The notes: generated from the sequence alone by a model not told the origin. 64,000 nt of DNA from Chitinophagales bacterium (GCA_023957235.1 JAMLHI010000010.1:1-64000), one strand, 5' to 3'. Shown: positions 18,645 to 29,249, numbered from the stretch's first letter. Numbers and translations: made by a program.

Positions 18645-19301
18645 TTAAAATTTCACGTTTAATGTTACATGAAGCGATTGGTTTTTAGTTGTCAACCCAT
18701 CAATTCCATAATCATTAATATTCGCCAAACCTGCATAATATCTTACTTCAAGCTCCATACCTTTTGCAGTAGGAAACTCTACTCCAGCACCAACAGAAAG
18801 ACCTGCATCAAATGGTTTTAACTTTTGATCTTTAAATGAATAAGACTCCTTTTCAATTTTTTCACTTCCTTTTTTCAATCTTGTTAAATTAAAAGCTCCA
18901 AAACCAAACTGAGGGCCAACATGCACAAATCCTCTTACTTTATCACTTCCATATTGTCCTCTTAATAATATTGGAACTTGCACATATCCTAACCAGCTTG
19001 AGAAAACAGCATCACCAGGATATTTAAATCTCTGCCCTTGTGACCCAAAGTTTAATTCAGGTCTGATTTCAAAATAAGCATTGACAGGCACTTCAAAAAT
19101 AAATCCAAAAGCTGGACCTACAAGATTCTTAGCATATTGAGATTGGATTTCTTCTCCTTTTGTTGACTCTCCTTTCAGTTTAGAAAATTGTGCACCCATT
19201 CTCACTCCAAACTGAAAATCGTCTTTTTCTGCTGCTTGTGAAACGCCTAATAGCATTGTAAAAACTAATGCCGAAGCCAGAATTTTTTTCATAGTATTCA
19301 A
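18645..19301 (-). CDS. Porin family outer membrane beta-barrel protein
   Basis: A 218-residue protein with a signal peptide (cleavage near SQAA, residue 24) and the strand pattern of the small PorT-like/OMP_b-brl_2 group: FGVRMGAQFSKLKGE near the start, FEIRPELNFGSQGQRF, GYVQVPILLRGQYG, GFVHVGPQFGFGAF and a C-terminal QSLHVTLNVKF that ends in phenylalanine. These blocks are typical of 8-stranded outer membrane barrels common in Bacteroidota. The specific role is unknown. It is transcribed alone, with its own terminator just downstream. Confidence 0.85.
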   Translation of the reverse strand: MNTMKKILASALVFTMLLGVSQAAEKDDFQFGVRMGAQFSKLKGESTKGEEIQSQYAKNLVGPAFGFIFEVPVNAYFEIRPELNFGSQGQRFKYPGDAVFSSWLGYVQVPILLRGQYGSDKVRGFVHVGPQFGFGAFNLTRLKKGSEKIEKESYSFKDQKLKPFDAGLSVGAGVEFPTAKGMELEVRYYAGLANINDYGIDGLTTKNQSLHVTLNVKF

Positions 19302-19407
19302 ATTATATTGTTATGTAATTTTCAATCAAACAAAAATCAATAAAAAAATTGAATTTTCATTATATTTTACAATTATTTTAGAAGTTATTATTTTACAATG
19401 TATTCAA

Positions 19408-22218
19408 TCAATTCATTTTATCTAATACTTTATATTTATTGAATTTATAAGAAAATTGAACTAAGAAATATCTACCTAAAACATTGACTTTACTATCTTC
19501 TACAAAAGTCTCAGTAATCGTTCTTGAAATACTATTGTTTTTTCCTAAAATATCAAAAACTTGAAGATTCAATTCTGCATTTTTATTTTTCAAAAACTTA
19601 TAGCCTAAAGCCATATTCCAAAGTGCATAGTTGGAATTATACGCTTTCCCCAATCCAGCATAATGCATATAACTGAAATCAGTAGAATAAACCCAGCCTT
19701 TCCAAGGAAGAAAATTCAAAGTTATATTGACTAATCCTGAGTAGAAATTATTATTTGTAGAAGTATTTTGGGAATATTTGACTATATTATAATTACTTGT
19801 ATATGACCCTCTAAAATCAATCTTTTCACTGATATTACTACCCAATACTAAGCCTGAATTAAAACTATAGCTATGATTAAAATAGAGATTCTCATTGACA
19901 AAATTGGGAGTTTTAAGAAAATTAAATCCTGAAAAAAGATTGAGATTGCTTTTTAAAAACAGAATAGGAGTTCCAAAATTGATAATACTATTTACACTCC
20001 AACTGCCATTGGCATTTATGGGTCTTGTCCATTGTCCTCCAGCTGGTAAAAAAATATTATCTGCTATTATAGTATCTTTTTTAGCTAGGAGAGTAGCATT
20101 GGTGATAAATTGATTATTCAAAGAACTAGAAATCATAGCAAATGCAGAATATCCTTTTAGTGGCTGAGCATATCTCCATCTTAGACCAATCGTATGTGTA
20201 TATTGCTGGTTCAAATCTTTGTTTCCACTTGACAATATCAATGGATTGGTATTATCAACAACATCTTGCAGTTGAGAAACATTTGGAGAACGGACAAAGG
20301 TTTTATAAAATAAATTCAGATTATTATTCCTAGAAAACTTATAGCCTATTTGTGCAGTCGGTAAGAAATTATTGTACTTCTTTTCAATTGCAATATTAAT
20401 AGGAAATGATTTATCACTGAGTAGAGAAGTGAATTGATAATTCATCCCCATATTAAAATTAATTTTTTCTGTTTTAAAACGATAACTTATTCCTGCTCTT
20501 TGATACCAGTTGATTGTCTTGAAAACATTACTTAAATTCGTATCTACAATAGCATATTCATTTGTCTGTTCATTATACAAGTAGGTATATTTATCTGAAA
20601 TCGAACTTAAATAGCCAGGACTATACTCAAGTTTCAGTTGGCTTTTTTCACTAATCGGTTCAGTGTAATTGAACTCAGTTTCCCATGCCATTGTTTTAGA
20701 TAGTCCATCAGTCGATTGATTTTGAATAATCACTGAATCTATATCTTCAGAAAAAATATTTTTTGCCCATAGATAGTTGTCATTCATTTTGTGGTTGATT
20801 TTAGATTCTAATCGAACACTAAAAGTTCTACCTTGGACAGCCAATTTATGCTTATATAAAATCGAATTTGAAATATTATATGCATTAGCATCCAAATTAT
20901 TTTCATTATTGCTTTGAGCTAAAAATTCTCCACTGACCAGCTGATTTAAAGCACTTGCCAACGAAGTAGTGCTATTTTTCTGAAAATTAAAATTAGGTCT
21001 ATAAGTAATAGATTTTTTATCATCAATATCATAATCCAACTTTGCATTGAATCTATGCTGAAAATTAAATGATTGCTGTTCGCCATTTTGAGAATATTTT
21101 TGGGCTTTATCTTCAGTTAGATATTGCCTATCTATCCATGAATTATTCTCGTTCTTGGTATGATTAAAAAAATAATTGGCAGATAATTTTACATTTTTAT
21201 TCCATTCTTCAATATAATTCACTCCAATTCCATTAGTAGAGTTGACACCACCATGACCATTAGTCAAAAAATCACCTAGATGATTATCTCTGCTACCGCC
21301 GCTTCCTTTTTTTACATTAGGTTTTTTTTGTGTGCTTAAAGCTACCCCAACAAGATCTTCATTATTGAAATTTTGAATATTGACATTGTTTGAAAGCCCT
21401 AATACAGATATTCTTCTTGAATTATTAAAATAGTTCCAATTGCCACCAGCTGAATATCTATGATGCCAACCATACCCCAAATAAGCTCTACCAAACATAC
21501 CATCTTTCACTTCTTCCTTAGTAATGATATTTACAACTTTCTCAGTATTACCATCATTGAACCCAGTAAACTGTGCTTGTTCACTTAGATTATCATATAT
21601 CTGAATTTTATCTACAATATTAGCAGGAAGATTTTTCATTGCCATCATAGCATCATCACCAAAGAACTCTTTACCATCTACTAATACTTTTTTCACTTGT
21701 TCACCTTGTGCCTGTAATTTTCCATCACGAATAAACACTCCTGGCATTTTAGTCACTAAATCTCCAATATCTGCATCAGCATTCACTTTAAAAGCATCAG
21801 CATTGAGCTGAACAGTATCATCTCTCAATACCATTCTAGGCAGGACTGCCACAATTTCAACAGCTTTCAGAACTTGAGCATCCTCTTGAAGGAAAAAATT
21901 AAAATTATTAATTTCCTTGTCATTTACAGAAAGCTCCCTTTTCAAAGTCTTATATCCCATAAAAGCCACTTCCATCCAATAATTTCCCATTGGGATATTA
22001 GAAAGTAAATAATGCCCATCCATATCTGCAACTGTCCCTATAATTTGGGTAGAATCTGTGCTATTCTTTAATATTACACTCGCGCCTGTCAGGGCTTCTT
22101 CACCAGACAAATCAGCTATTTTACCAGCAATAGAAACTCCTTGAGCCTTTAGGTTAAAAAAAAAGCTTATGATGATGAAAAACCCAATTAGAATACGGAT
22201 GCTATACAGTGAATGAAT
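19408..22218 (-). CDS. TonB-dependent-receptor-like outer membrane protein
   Basis: About 900 residues from TTG 22110. The order is a CarboxypepD-regulatory beta-sandwich (ALTGASVILKNSTDSTQI, about 7-75), a plug-like region (DADIGDLVTKMPGVFIRDGKLQAQGEQVKKVLVDGKEFFGDD, about 110-150), then a large outer-membrane-protein beta-barrel. This is the layout of the family often annotated as outer membrane receptor with carboxypeptidase-regulatory domain, without a TonB box seen. The frame is open back to a stop at 22231 and encodes a signal peptide (LIGFFIIISFFFNLKAQG) but contains no ATG, GTG or TTG there. I therefore extend the feature to ATT 22218 as the furthest plausible start; CTG 22209 is another choice. 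Confidence 0.8.
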   Translation of the reverse strand: MHSLYSIRILIGFFIIISFFFNLKAQGVSIAGKIADLSGEEALTGASVILKNSTDSTQIIGTVADMDGHYLLSNIPMGNYWMEVAFMGYKTLKRELSVNDKEINNFNFFLQEDAQVLKAVEIVAVLPRMVLRDDTVQLNADAFKVNADADIGDLVTKMPGVFIRDGKLQAQGEQVKKVLVDGKEFFGDDAMMAMKNLPANIVDKIQIYDNLSEQAQFTGFNDGNTEKVVNIITKEEVKDGMFGRAYLGYGWHHRYSAGGNWNYFNNSRRISVLGLSNNVNIQNFNNEDLVGVALSTQKKPNVKKGSGGSRDNHLGDFLTNGHGGVNSTNGIGVNYIEEWNKNVKLSANYFFNHTKNENNSWIDRQYLTEDKAQKYSQNGEQQSFNFQHRFNAKLDYDIDDKKSITYRPNFNFQKNSTTSLASALNQLVSGEFLAQSNNENNLDANAYNISNSILYKHKLAVQGRTFSVRLESKINHKMNDNYLWAKNIFSEDIDSVIIQNQSTDGLSKTMAWETEFNYTEPISEKSQLKLEYSPGYLSSISDKYTYLYNEQTNEYAIVDTNLSNVFKTINWYQRAGISYRFKTEKINFNMGMNYQFTSLLSDKSFPINIAIEKKYNNFLPTAQIGYKFSRNNNLNLFYKTFVRSPNVSQLQDVVDNTNPLILSSGNKDLNQQYTHTIGLRWRYAQPLKGYSAFAMISSSLNNQFITNATLLAKKDTIIADNIFLPAGGQWTRPINANGSWSVNSIINFGTPILFLKSNLNLFSGFNFLKTPNFVNENLYFNHSYSFNSGLVLGSNISEKIDFRGSYTSNYNIVKYSQNTSTNNNFYSGLVNITLNFLPWKGWVYSTDFSYMHYAGLGKAYNSNYALWNMALGYKFLKNKNAELNLQVFDILGKNNSISRTITETFVEDSKVNVLGRYFLVQFSYKFNKYKVLDKMN

Positions 22219-22279
22219 ATTTATATATTGTTATGAAAAAAATGATAGCTAAAATTCTATTTCAAGGTGAAAGAAAAAA

Positions 22280-22906
22280 CTATTCTTTAAGTGTTATTAT
22301 TATCTCTATCCGTCTAGCTTTTTGAAAATCTTCTTGATGGCTATCAATCCCCTTTCCAATAGAAATAATTTTTTGAGAAGCAATACCATGTGCTATTAGC
22401 CATTTTTTAAATTCGTCTGCCCTTTTCTGACTCAATTTTTGATTATACTCTTTTGTTCCCGTAGGGTCAGCATAACCCAGTACGCCAATATTATCAATGT
22501 TTTTATTTTTCAGAATTGATAATACTTGTTGAGTATCATTCAGATTAGAAGAAGAAACCGAATATTTATTGACAGGAAAAAATACTTCAATCTTCAATGA
22601 AGGCAAGTCAATTATTGGTTTCACCAATAGCAAATTAGTAATAGCATCTATATGGCTGTCAAAAACATCCATAGCACCATTCAACCCTCGAGCGTTAGCT
22701 GCTTCTTGTGGTTCTATTTCAGTACGAATCCCATTAAAATTACCATTTAAAGAAAAATCTTCACTATAAACCGTTTCCATTATTCCGTTCATCCCCTCAA
22801 ATTCTGGGCTACCGAAAGTGGACATCTTGCCATTATCACCAGCATAAACTCCTAGAGAATAAATAAAAAATAGATGGGTAAGAAAATTAAATTTCACCAA
22901 ACTCAT
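22280..22906 (-). CDS. OmpA-family protein
   Basis: A 208-residue exported protein (signal peptide cleavage near residue 22, VYAGD). The C-terminal half (about 100-208) is an OmpA-like peptidoglycan-binding domain: FFPVNKYSVSSSN, IGVLGYADPTGTKEYNQKLSQKRADEFKKWL and GKGIDSHQEDFQKARRIEI, which keep the conserved Asp/Asn and Arg positions. The N-terminal half has no barrel, so it may be periplasmic. It is 60 bases upstream of the TonB-receptor-like gene on the same strand, and the two may be cotranscribed. Confidence 0.85.
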   Translation of the reverse strand: MSLVKFNFLTHLFFIYSLGVYAGDNGKMSTFGSPEFEGMNGIMETVYSEDFSLNGNFNGIRTEIEPQEAANARGLNGAMDVFDSHIDAITNLLLVKPIIDLPSLKIEVFFPVNKYSVSSSNLNDTQQVLSILKNKNIDNIGVLGYADPTGTKEYNQKLSQKRADEFKKWLIAHGIASQKIISIGKGIDSHQEDFQKARRIEIIITLKE

Positions 22907-22970
22907 ATTACAATATATACATTTAAAAAAATAATAGCATAAAATCTATTCTTATTTTATTACAAAAAAA

Positions 22971-22996
22971 ATGCCTTGATATTTCTATCAAGGCAT
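22971..22996 (-). terminator. dnaK terminator
   Basis: Perfect 10-bp stem ATGCCTTGAT/ATCAAGGCAT with a 6-base loop. On the minus strand it is followed by a run of T (complement of 22963-22970). It lies 30 bases after the dnaK stop. Confidence 0.9.
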
Positions 22997-23025
22997 TTTA
23001 GTATAAATTTAAAGTAAAAAGAAGA

Positions 23026-24921
23026 TTACTTCACTTCTTCATACTCTACATCTTGTGGCTCATTGCTGTCACTATTAGTTGAATTTTGTTGACCTGCATC
23101 AGCACCATTTGTAGCATTAGGATCTACTCCTTGTGAGTACAAATCTTGAGAAGCAGCTTGCCATGCATTATTCAAAGCTTCCATTGCAGCATCTAATCCA
23201 GCAATATCTTGTGCACTATGCAACTCTTTCACCTTAGCTATCGCTGATTCCAAAGTTGATTTTTTGTCAGCTGGAATTTTATCGCCAAATTCTTTTAATT
23301 GTTTTTCAGACTGGAAAACCAAATTATCAGCAGTATTCAATTTTTCAACTTTATCGCGAGCTTCCTTGTCAGCAGATTCATTAGCTCTTGCTTCTGCTTT
23401 CATTTTCTCAATTTCATCTTGAGACAAGCCTGTGCTAGCAGTGATACGGATATTTTGTTCTTTACCAGTTCCTTTATCTTTTGCTGTAACACTTAAGATA
23501 CCATTAGAGTCTATATCAAAAATCACTTCTATTTGAGGCACTCCTCTCGGTGCAGCTGGGATATCAGACAAATGAAATCTTCCGATTGAACGATTGTCTT
23601 TTGCCATAGAACGTTCACCTTGCAAAATATTGATTTCCACAGAAGGCTGATTATCAGCAGCGGTAGAGAAAACTTCAGATTTTTTTGTAGGAATAGTCGT
23701 ATTAGATTCAATCAATTTTGTGAATACTCCACCATAAGTTTCTATTCCTAAAGAAAGCGGAGTAACATCTAATAACAATACATCTTTTACATCACCTGTC
23801 AATACTCCACCTTGAATAGCAGCACCTATAGCAACAACTTCATCTGGGTTAACACCTTTAGAAGGTTTTTTACCAAAGAATTTTTCAACAACTTCTTGGA
23901 TTTTAGGTACACGTGTAGAACCTCCTACTAAAATCACTTCATCAATGTCAGCATTAGTGTAACCAGCATCCTTCATAGCTTTACGACAAGGCTCTAATGT
24001 TCTTTCTACCAAATGGTCAATTAATTGTTCAAATTTTGCTTTTGACAATTTTCTAACTAAATGTTTAGGAACTCCATCTACAGCAGTGATATAAGGAAGG
24101 TTTATTTCAGTTTCAGAACTTGCAGACAATTCAATTTTAGCCTTTTCAGAAGCTTCTTTCAACCTTTGAAGAGCCATAGGATCTTTTCTTAAATCAATAC
24201 GTTCTTCATCTAGAAACTCAGTAGCCAACCAATTAATGATTACATCATCAAAATCATCACCACCCAAATGGACATCACCATTGGTAGATTTCACTTCAAA
24301 TACACCATCTCCTAATTCTAAGATAGAAACGTCAAAAGTACCTCCACCCAAGTCATAGACAACAATTTTCATGTCTTCATGCTTCTTATCCAAGCCATAA
24401 GCCAAAGCTGCAGCAGTAGGTTCGTTGATAATTCTTTTCACATCCAAACCTGCAATCAATCCTGCTTCTTTAGTAGCCTGACGTTCAGAGTCATTAAAAT
24501 ATGCAGGAACTGTAATGACAGCTTCTTTTACTTCTTGACCTAAATAATCTTCTGCCATTTTCTTTGCTTTTTGCAAAATAATTGCAGAAATTTCTTGTGG
24601 AGAATACAATCTATCATACAAGCGTACTCTTACAGTATCATTATCACCTTTCTCAATTTTGTAGGCGACATTTTCTTTTTTCACTTCAGAATATCTCTTA
24701 CCCATAAATCTTTTGATAGATTGTACGGTATTGGTTGGATTGGTGATTGCCTGACGTTTTGCAGGGTCTCCTACTTTTCTTTCTCCATTTTCCAAGAAAC
24801 CAATAATAGATGGAAGCGTTCTTCTTCCTTCTTCAGTAGGGATGACCACCGGGTCTTTTCCCTCAATAACAGCAACACATGAGTTTGTTGTTCCTAAGTC
24901 TATACCAATTATTTTTCCCAT
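23026..24921 (-). CDS. dnaK: Molecular chaperone DnaK (Hsp70)
   Basis: A 631-residue Hsp70 of normal length. The nucleotide-binding domain starts with [13 protein letters not shown] (5-17) and contains [23 protein letters not shown] and [12 protein letters not shown]. The substrate-binding domain follows ([13 protein letters not shown]), with a helical lid and the acidic end DVEYEEVK. It refolds and protects proteins with DnaJ and GrpE, whose genes are not in this window. A clear terminator follows, so the gene is monocistronic. Repeated TGTCA-type half-sites lie upstream and may take part in heat-shock control. Confidence 0.98.
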   Translation of the reverse strand: MGKIIGIDLGTTNSCVAVIEGKDPVVIPTEEGRRTLPSIIGFLENGERKVGDPAKRQAITNPTNTVQSIKRFMGKRYSEVKKENVAYKIEKGDNDTVRVRLYDRLYSPQEISAIILQKAKKMAEDYLGQEVKEAVITVPAYFNDSERQATKEAGLIAGLDVKRIINEPTAAALAYGLDKKHEDMKIVVYDLGGGTFDVSILELGDGVFEVKSTNGDVHLGGDDFDDVIINWLATEFLDEERIDLRKDPMALQRLKEASEKAKIELSASSETEINLPYITAVDGVPKHLVRKLSKAKFEQLIDHLVERTLEPCRKAMKDAGYTNADIDEVILVGGSTRVPKIQEVVEKFFGKKPSKGVNPDEVVAIGAAIQGGVLTGDVKDVLLLDVTPLSLGIETYGGVFTKLIESNTTIPTKKSEVFSTAADNQPSVEINILQGERSMAKDNRSIGRFHLSDIPAAPRGVPQIEVIFDIDSNGILSVTAKDKGTGKEQNIRITASTGLSQDEIEKMKAEARANESADKEARDKVEKLNTADNLVFQSEKQLKEFGDKIPADKKSTLESAIAKVKELHSAQDIAGLDAAMEALNNAWQAASQDLYSQGVDPNATNGADAGQQNSTNSDSNEPQDVEYEEVK

Positions 24922-24979
24922 AGTTTTTAATTTTCAATTTTCCTTTCTTGTATCAATTGAAATGCCACTACGAAAATCA

Positions 24980-25046
24980 TGGCAAAATGACACTTCCAAC
25001 TGACAAGAAAGCGTGTTTTTATCAAAAAATTAAAAACAAACTGACA
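24980..25046 (-). promoter_or_regulatory. Candidate regulatory region upstream of dnaK
   Basis: On the plus strand TGACA occurs at 24988-24992, 25001-25005 and 25042-25046, and the first lies in the imperfect palindrome TGGCAAAATGACA (24980-24992). The region is between dnaK and the gene upstream. No CIRCE element is seen. The repeated half-sites may be operators or an alternative-sigma promoter; this is inference. Confidence 0.35.
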
Positions 25047-25058
25047 AATTATAAGTGT

Positions 25059-26657
25059 TTATCCTTGAAGAATCATATCTGCACCTTTCTCAGCAATCAT
25101 CACTGTAGGTGCATGAATATTACTACTTGTAATTGTAGGCATGATAGACGAATCAATCACTCTCAGATTTTTTATCCCATAAACTTTCAACTCTGGATCG
25201 ACCACTGCCATATCATCTATTCCCATTTTGCAGGAGCCAGCAGTATGATAAACAGTTTCTGCTTTTTCCAAAATAAACTTTCTGATTTGATTATCTGTCT
25301 GCACCTCCTCTCCTGGAACCTCTTCTTTTTCAAAATAAGGTTGGAATGCTGGTTGTGAAATAATCTTCCTAGCAATTTTCACCCCATTTACCAATGCATT
25401 TAATTCCATTTCATCATCGAAATAATTGGCTTCAATAAGTGGATAATCAAATGGATCTGACGAACGAAGTAAAACCCGACCTCTGCTTTTGGGTCGCATG
25501 TGGCATACATGAAGAACAAAACCAGATTGCATAGGCGTAAACATACCTTCTCCATGAGGCCTCATTCTCAGAGAAGCAAACTGCAATTGTAAATCTGGCA
25601 CTGCAATATCTGGAGAGGATTTTACATATCCTCCCGCATCTGTAGGAGTAAAAATATGATTGACATTTCGATAGAATTTCGACATAAACTTTATCATATA
25701 TGGCCAAGGCAACGTAGTCAAAGAAGTTCCAGATTTCGCTTTACATCTAATGATAATGTCTGGATGGTCTTGCAGATTTTCTCCAACACCTTTTAAATCT
25801 TTAACTAATGGAATATTCCATTTTTCCAATTCTTCTTTAGGTCCAATCCCAGATAATTTCAAAATTTGAGGAGAGCCAATAATTCCAGCACTTAAAATTA
25901 CTTCTTTGTTTGCTTCAATTTTAACAATATGGCGACGATTATTCTTCTCAAAATACTCAACTCCAGTAGCAATACCATTTTGAATTAAAATTCTTTTTAC
26001 ATGAGCATAGGTAATAATTGTCAAATTAGGTCTTTCTATAACTGGCTTCAAAAAAGAGGTCGCAGAATGACATCTTTTTCCTTCAGAAGTCTGATTAATT
26101 TGAAAAAAATCCACCCCTTCATACTTGGCGCCATTTATATCCTTATTCTTAGGAATTCCAGCTTGAACACAAGCATCGATAAATGCATAACTAAGTGGAA
26201 AATGAAAATTGGGATCTATCACATCCATTGTCCCTTGGGTACTATGAAACTCATCTTCTCCCCTATGCTGTAATTCAGATTTTTTAAAATAGGGCAATAC
26301 AGACTTAAAATCCCATCCTATATTCCCTAATTCTGCCCAATGGTCATAATCAGAAGAGTGCCCTCTGGTATATATCATTGCATTCATAGCACTAGATCCT
26401 CCTAATGTTTTCCCTCTAGGCCAATAAAACTTTCTTTCTCCAGTCTTAGCATTTCCTTCAGCATAATATTTCCAGTTATATTTAGAGCTATTCATCAAGA
26501 ATAACATATTTACTGGATTACAATTATGAATAAAGTGAGAGTCATCTGGTGGACCTGCTTCTATCAAACAAACGGTATGATTAGAGTTTTCAGAAAGCCT
26601 ATTAGCCAATACGCATCCTGCAGAGCCTCCACCAATAATTATATAATCAAAATTCAT
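25059..26657 (-). CDS. GMC family FAD-dependent oxidoreductase (choline dehydrogenase-like)
   Basis: A 532-residue flavoenzyme. It has the FAD-binding Rossmann motif GGGSAGCVLANRLSE (8-22), the GMC signature RGKTLGGSSAMNAMIYTRG (about 81-99), the second signature GIIGSPQILKLSGIGP (about 265-280), and the catalytic His region YHTAGSCKMG (about 472) and SNIHAPTVMIAEKGA near the end. It oxidises an alcohol, such as choline or another primary alcohol, to an aldehyde. The true substrate is unknown. No betaine-aldehyde dehydrogenase gene lies next to it, so a glycine betaine role is not supported. Upstream is a 76-base gap from the DUF2279 gene. Confidence 0.9.
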   Translation of the reverse strand: MNFDYIIIGGGSAGCVLANRLSENSNHTVCLIEAGPPDDSHFIHNCNPVNMLFLMNSSKYNWKYYAEGNAKTGERKFYWPRGKTLGGSSAMNAMIYTRGHSSDYDHWAELGNIGWDFKSVLPYFKKSELQHRGEDEFHSTQGTMDVIDPNFHFPLSYAFIDACVQAGIPKNKDINGAKYEGVDFFQINQTSEGKRCHSATSFLKPVIERPNLTIITYAHVKRILIQNGIATGVEYFEKNNRRHIVKIEANKEVILSAGIIGSPQILKLSGIGPKEELEKWNIPLVKDLKGVGENLQDHPDIIIRCKAKSGTSLTTLPWPYMIKFMSKFYRNVNHIFTPTDAGGYVKSSPDIAVPDLQLQFASLRMRPHGEGMFTPMQSGFVLHVCHMRPKSRGRVLLRSSDPFDYPLIEANYFDDEMELNALVNGVKIARKIISQPAFQPYFEKEEVPGEEVQTDNQIRKFILEKAETVYHTAGSCKMGIDDMAVVDPELKVYGIKNLRVIDSSIMPTITSSNIHAPTVMIAEKGADMILQG

Positions 26658-26733
26658 TTTTAGCCATTTTCATTTTCCAACAAATTAGAAAATATATTCT
26701 ATTTGAAGAAACACATAAGAAAAAACCATATCA

Positions 26734-27852
26734 CTAAAATTGATACCAATTCCATTTCACCTTGCCATCAGATCTAAATTCTAGTGCAGGAAAAGGAACT
26801 TTAATAATATTAATGAGTTCCAAAAATGTTTTTAATGCTGGCTTATTAGAAGGAATTTTGGTAAAATCTATATCCCATGAAATATAAAATTGCCTTACTC
26901 TAGGGATATCTACTCCAACATAATCTTTTGGAGTTAAAATTTCATCAGGGGGGCACTCTCCAACTTCTTTATCTTTATTTGCACACCATCTATTTTCAAA
27001 TCCACCATACATTCCTGTACCTCCATAACCAAGAGAGACACTCAACCATTTTGGGAATTTACTTTCAGGCTTTTTAATAAACGCACCTGGGCTGACATTG
27101 AGCCAGAAAGTCATAGCATTATAATCTTTCAAAATCAATTCGCCTATTGTTGTCCCATACAAATGATTGGTACGATCCTTTAACACCTCTGGATATTTTT
27201 CAGGTGTTGCAGAAATTTTTATATTCAACTTCTGGTCATGCCAAAAATATTGTTGCAACCCAAATATTAAAGAACCAGAAAAATTAGCAGCCATATCTCC
27301 CCATGAAAAGCCCCATTTCTTAGAAAATCCATCATGCACTTCAATGGACAATTGCCACATATTGCCTACCAGCATTCCAACCCATGGTGAATGTTTTGGT
27401 GGCACTCCTGCCCATCTATAAAGATTATGCCCCCATCTGGAAATAAAATATGCATTAAAAATATGAGCAGCCTTATCCATTTGAAGCCACTCTCCATTGT
27501 CGTTGAAAAGATGAAAACGCTCTCTGTCATACTTTGAATACCATGCAGAACTCCACCATGAATTCATACCTGCATAGATTGTACCTATACTTAAATTTAA
27601 AGTCAATAATCGAGAAAGATTAGGTTCTTTGGAGTTTTCAAAAAACTTATATGGTTGAATAAATTTTATTCTCTCTTTGGGTTCTTCTTGAAAGATTACA
27701 GCATCTTTTTCTGAGTAAATCCATTCATTCTTTATAATAGATGAATCTAAATCTTCAAATATTTCAATTGTATCATTTGTTGGTGCTACTTCTTGGGCAT
27801 ATAGCTCTATCCCACAAGTAAAAAACAAAATGATTGTATATACTACTTTCAT
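26734..27852 (-). CDS. DUF2279 family exported protein
   Basis: A 372-residue protein with a signal peptide (to about residue 19, ELYAQ). A central region reads MDKAAHIFNAYFISRWGHNLYRWAG and SWGDMAANFSGSLIFGLQQYFW; the conserved DKxxH and GDMAAN motifs mark DUF2279, related to YfiM-like envelope proteins. The first half has hydrophobic segments and the C-terminal half looks barrel-like. Its function is unknown. The ATG overlaps the stop of the upstream phosphohexomutase gene by 4 bases (ATGA), so the two are translationally coupled. Confidence 0.82.
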   Translation of the reverse strand: MKVVYTIILFFTCGIELYAQEVAPTNDTIEIFEDLDSSIIKNEWIYSEKDAVIFQEEPKERIKFIQPYKFFENSKEPNLSRLLTLNLSIGTIYAGMNSWWSSAWYSKYDRERFHLFNDNGEWLQMDKAAHIFNAYFISRWGHNLYRWAGVPPKHSPWVGMLVGNMWQLSIEVHDGFSKKWGFSWGDMAANFSGSLIFGLQQYFWHDQKLNIKISATPEKYPEVLKDRTNHLYGTTIGELILKDYNAMTFWLNVSPGAFIKKPESKFPKWLSVSLGYGGTGMYGGFENRWCANKDKEVGECPPDEILTPKDYVGVDIPRVRQFYISWDIDFTKIPSNKPALKTFLELINIIKVPFPALEFRSDGKVKWNWYQF

Positions 27853-29249
27853 TGTTGCATTAAAATCTCTTTAACGGTATCTAATATCTTAAATACTTCT
27901 TCTTGGGTATTACTTTCTGAGTACACTCTCAAAACCGGCTCTGTTCCAGATGCACGTATCATCACCCAACTATTTTGATCTAGATGATATTTCCATCCAT
28001 CAATATTCTCTACTTCAATGACTTTATATTCACCAAATGAATCAAATCCATCTGTTCTGCATTTTTGTACTATCCGTTGCTTTAATTCTTCAGTGATATG
28101 AAGATCATATCTTTCAAATGCAAAACTTCCGACAATATCATAAATCTCACGAATGAGTTCATCCATAGATTTACCAGTTATTGCCATAAACTCCATCAAT
28201 ATCAGTGCATTCCATACACCATCTCTTTCTGGAATATGTCCTTTTACTGCAATCCCTCCAGACTCTTCACCACCCACTAATACATCTTCTGCCACCATGA
28301 TATCACAGATATATTTAAAGCCTACTGGTGTCACCTGAAAATCCAAATTATATTCTTTGCATAGTTTCTTTATCCTATTAGACACTGTAAATGACACAAC
28401 GACTTTACCATTCATCCCTTTATATTTATAGAGATAATGAATCAATAGCAATAAAATATGATGAGAATCTACAAAATGTCCATTGCCATCATAAACGCCT
28501 ATACGGTCAGCATCACCATCGTTGGCAAAGCCAAACTGAATATCAGAAGACTGGGCAATCAAATTAGAAAATTCCAATAAATTTTTATGAAGAGGTTCAG
28601 GAGCTGTTCCTTTGAAACCTGGATTATCATCACAGTGCAACTTTACAATATCTGGCAATATCCGAGGGACAATTTTTTGCCCAGCTCCATACATTGCATC
28701 ATAGGCAAAAACCAATCCTGAATGATTAATTTTATCAATATCAAAATATTTCTGAACATGCTCATAATACATATCTTCCATATTGACTAGAACAATTTTC
28801 CCTTCTTCAATGAGCTCCTTGACATTCCAATTAGGCACATTTACCCTTTCTTCTATCAACAATTCTACTTCTGCAATATGCTTAGGAGAAGTAGGTCCAC
28901 CATAATTAGATTTCAATTTATATCCATTATATGCAGGTGGATTATGACTTGCCGTAATGACTATTCCTATTCCTGCCTGTAATTGATGACAAGCTAATGA
29001 TAACATAGGTGTTGATATCATTCCATCGGCCATATAGACCTTTATTCCCTGTTCTACTAAAACAAATGCGACAGTTTCAGTAAATAATTGACCACCAAAT
29101 CTAGCATCATGTCCAATCACTACAGACAAGGTTTGGTGATTATTTTTCAACCATTGTGCAGTAGCTTTTGCCACTCTAGCTACATTATCTGTAGTAAAAT
29201 CTTTACCAATAATTGCCCGCCAACCATCTGTTCCAAACTTAATCTGCAT
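27849..29249 (-). CDS. Phosphohexomutase (phosphoglucomutase/phosphomannomutase)
   Basis: A 466-residue alpha-D-phosphohexomutase. It has the active-site serine loop TASHNP (Ser101), the magnesium loop NDGDADRIG (about 242-250), the sugar-binding loop GGEESGG (about 337-343) and the phosphate-binding loop RASGTEP near residue 432. The family interconverts hexose 1- and 6-phosphates. GEESGG fits phosphoglucomutase or phosphomannomutase, not phosphoglucosamine mutase (which has S/GEQSGH). Within the family I cannot tell glucose from mannose specificity. It overlaps the DUF2279 gene downstream by 4 bases. Confidence 0.92.
   Translation of the reverse strand: MQIKFGTDGWRAIIGKDFTTDNVARVAKATAQWLKNNHQTLSVVIGHDARFGGQLFTETVAFVLVEQGIKVYMADGMISTPMLSLACHQLQAGIGIVITASHNPPAYNGYKLKSNYGGPTSPKHIAEVELLIEERVNVPNWNVKELIEEGKIVLVNMEDMYYEHVQKYFDIDKINHSGLVFAYDAMYGAGQKIVPRILPDIVKLHCDDNPGFKGTAPEPLHKNLLEFSNLIAQSSDIQFGFANDGDADRIGVYDGNGHFVDSHHILLLLIHYLYKYKGMNGKVVVSFTVSNRIKKLCKEYNLDFQVTPVGFKYICDIMVAEDVLVGGEESGGIAVKGHIPERDGVWNALILMEFMAITGKSMDELIREIYDIVGSFAFERYDLHITEELKQRIVQKCRTDGFDSFGEYKVIEVENIDGWKYHLDQNSWVMIRASGTEPVLRVYSESNTQEEVFKILDTVKEILMQQ

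Noticed and set aside
24571-24882. 103-codon plus-strand ORF inside dnaK
   Set aside because: Shadow of dnaK on the opposite strand; no signal, motif or promoter.
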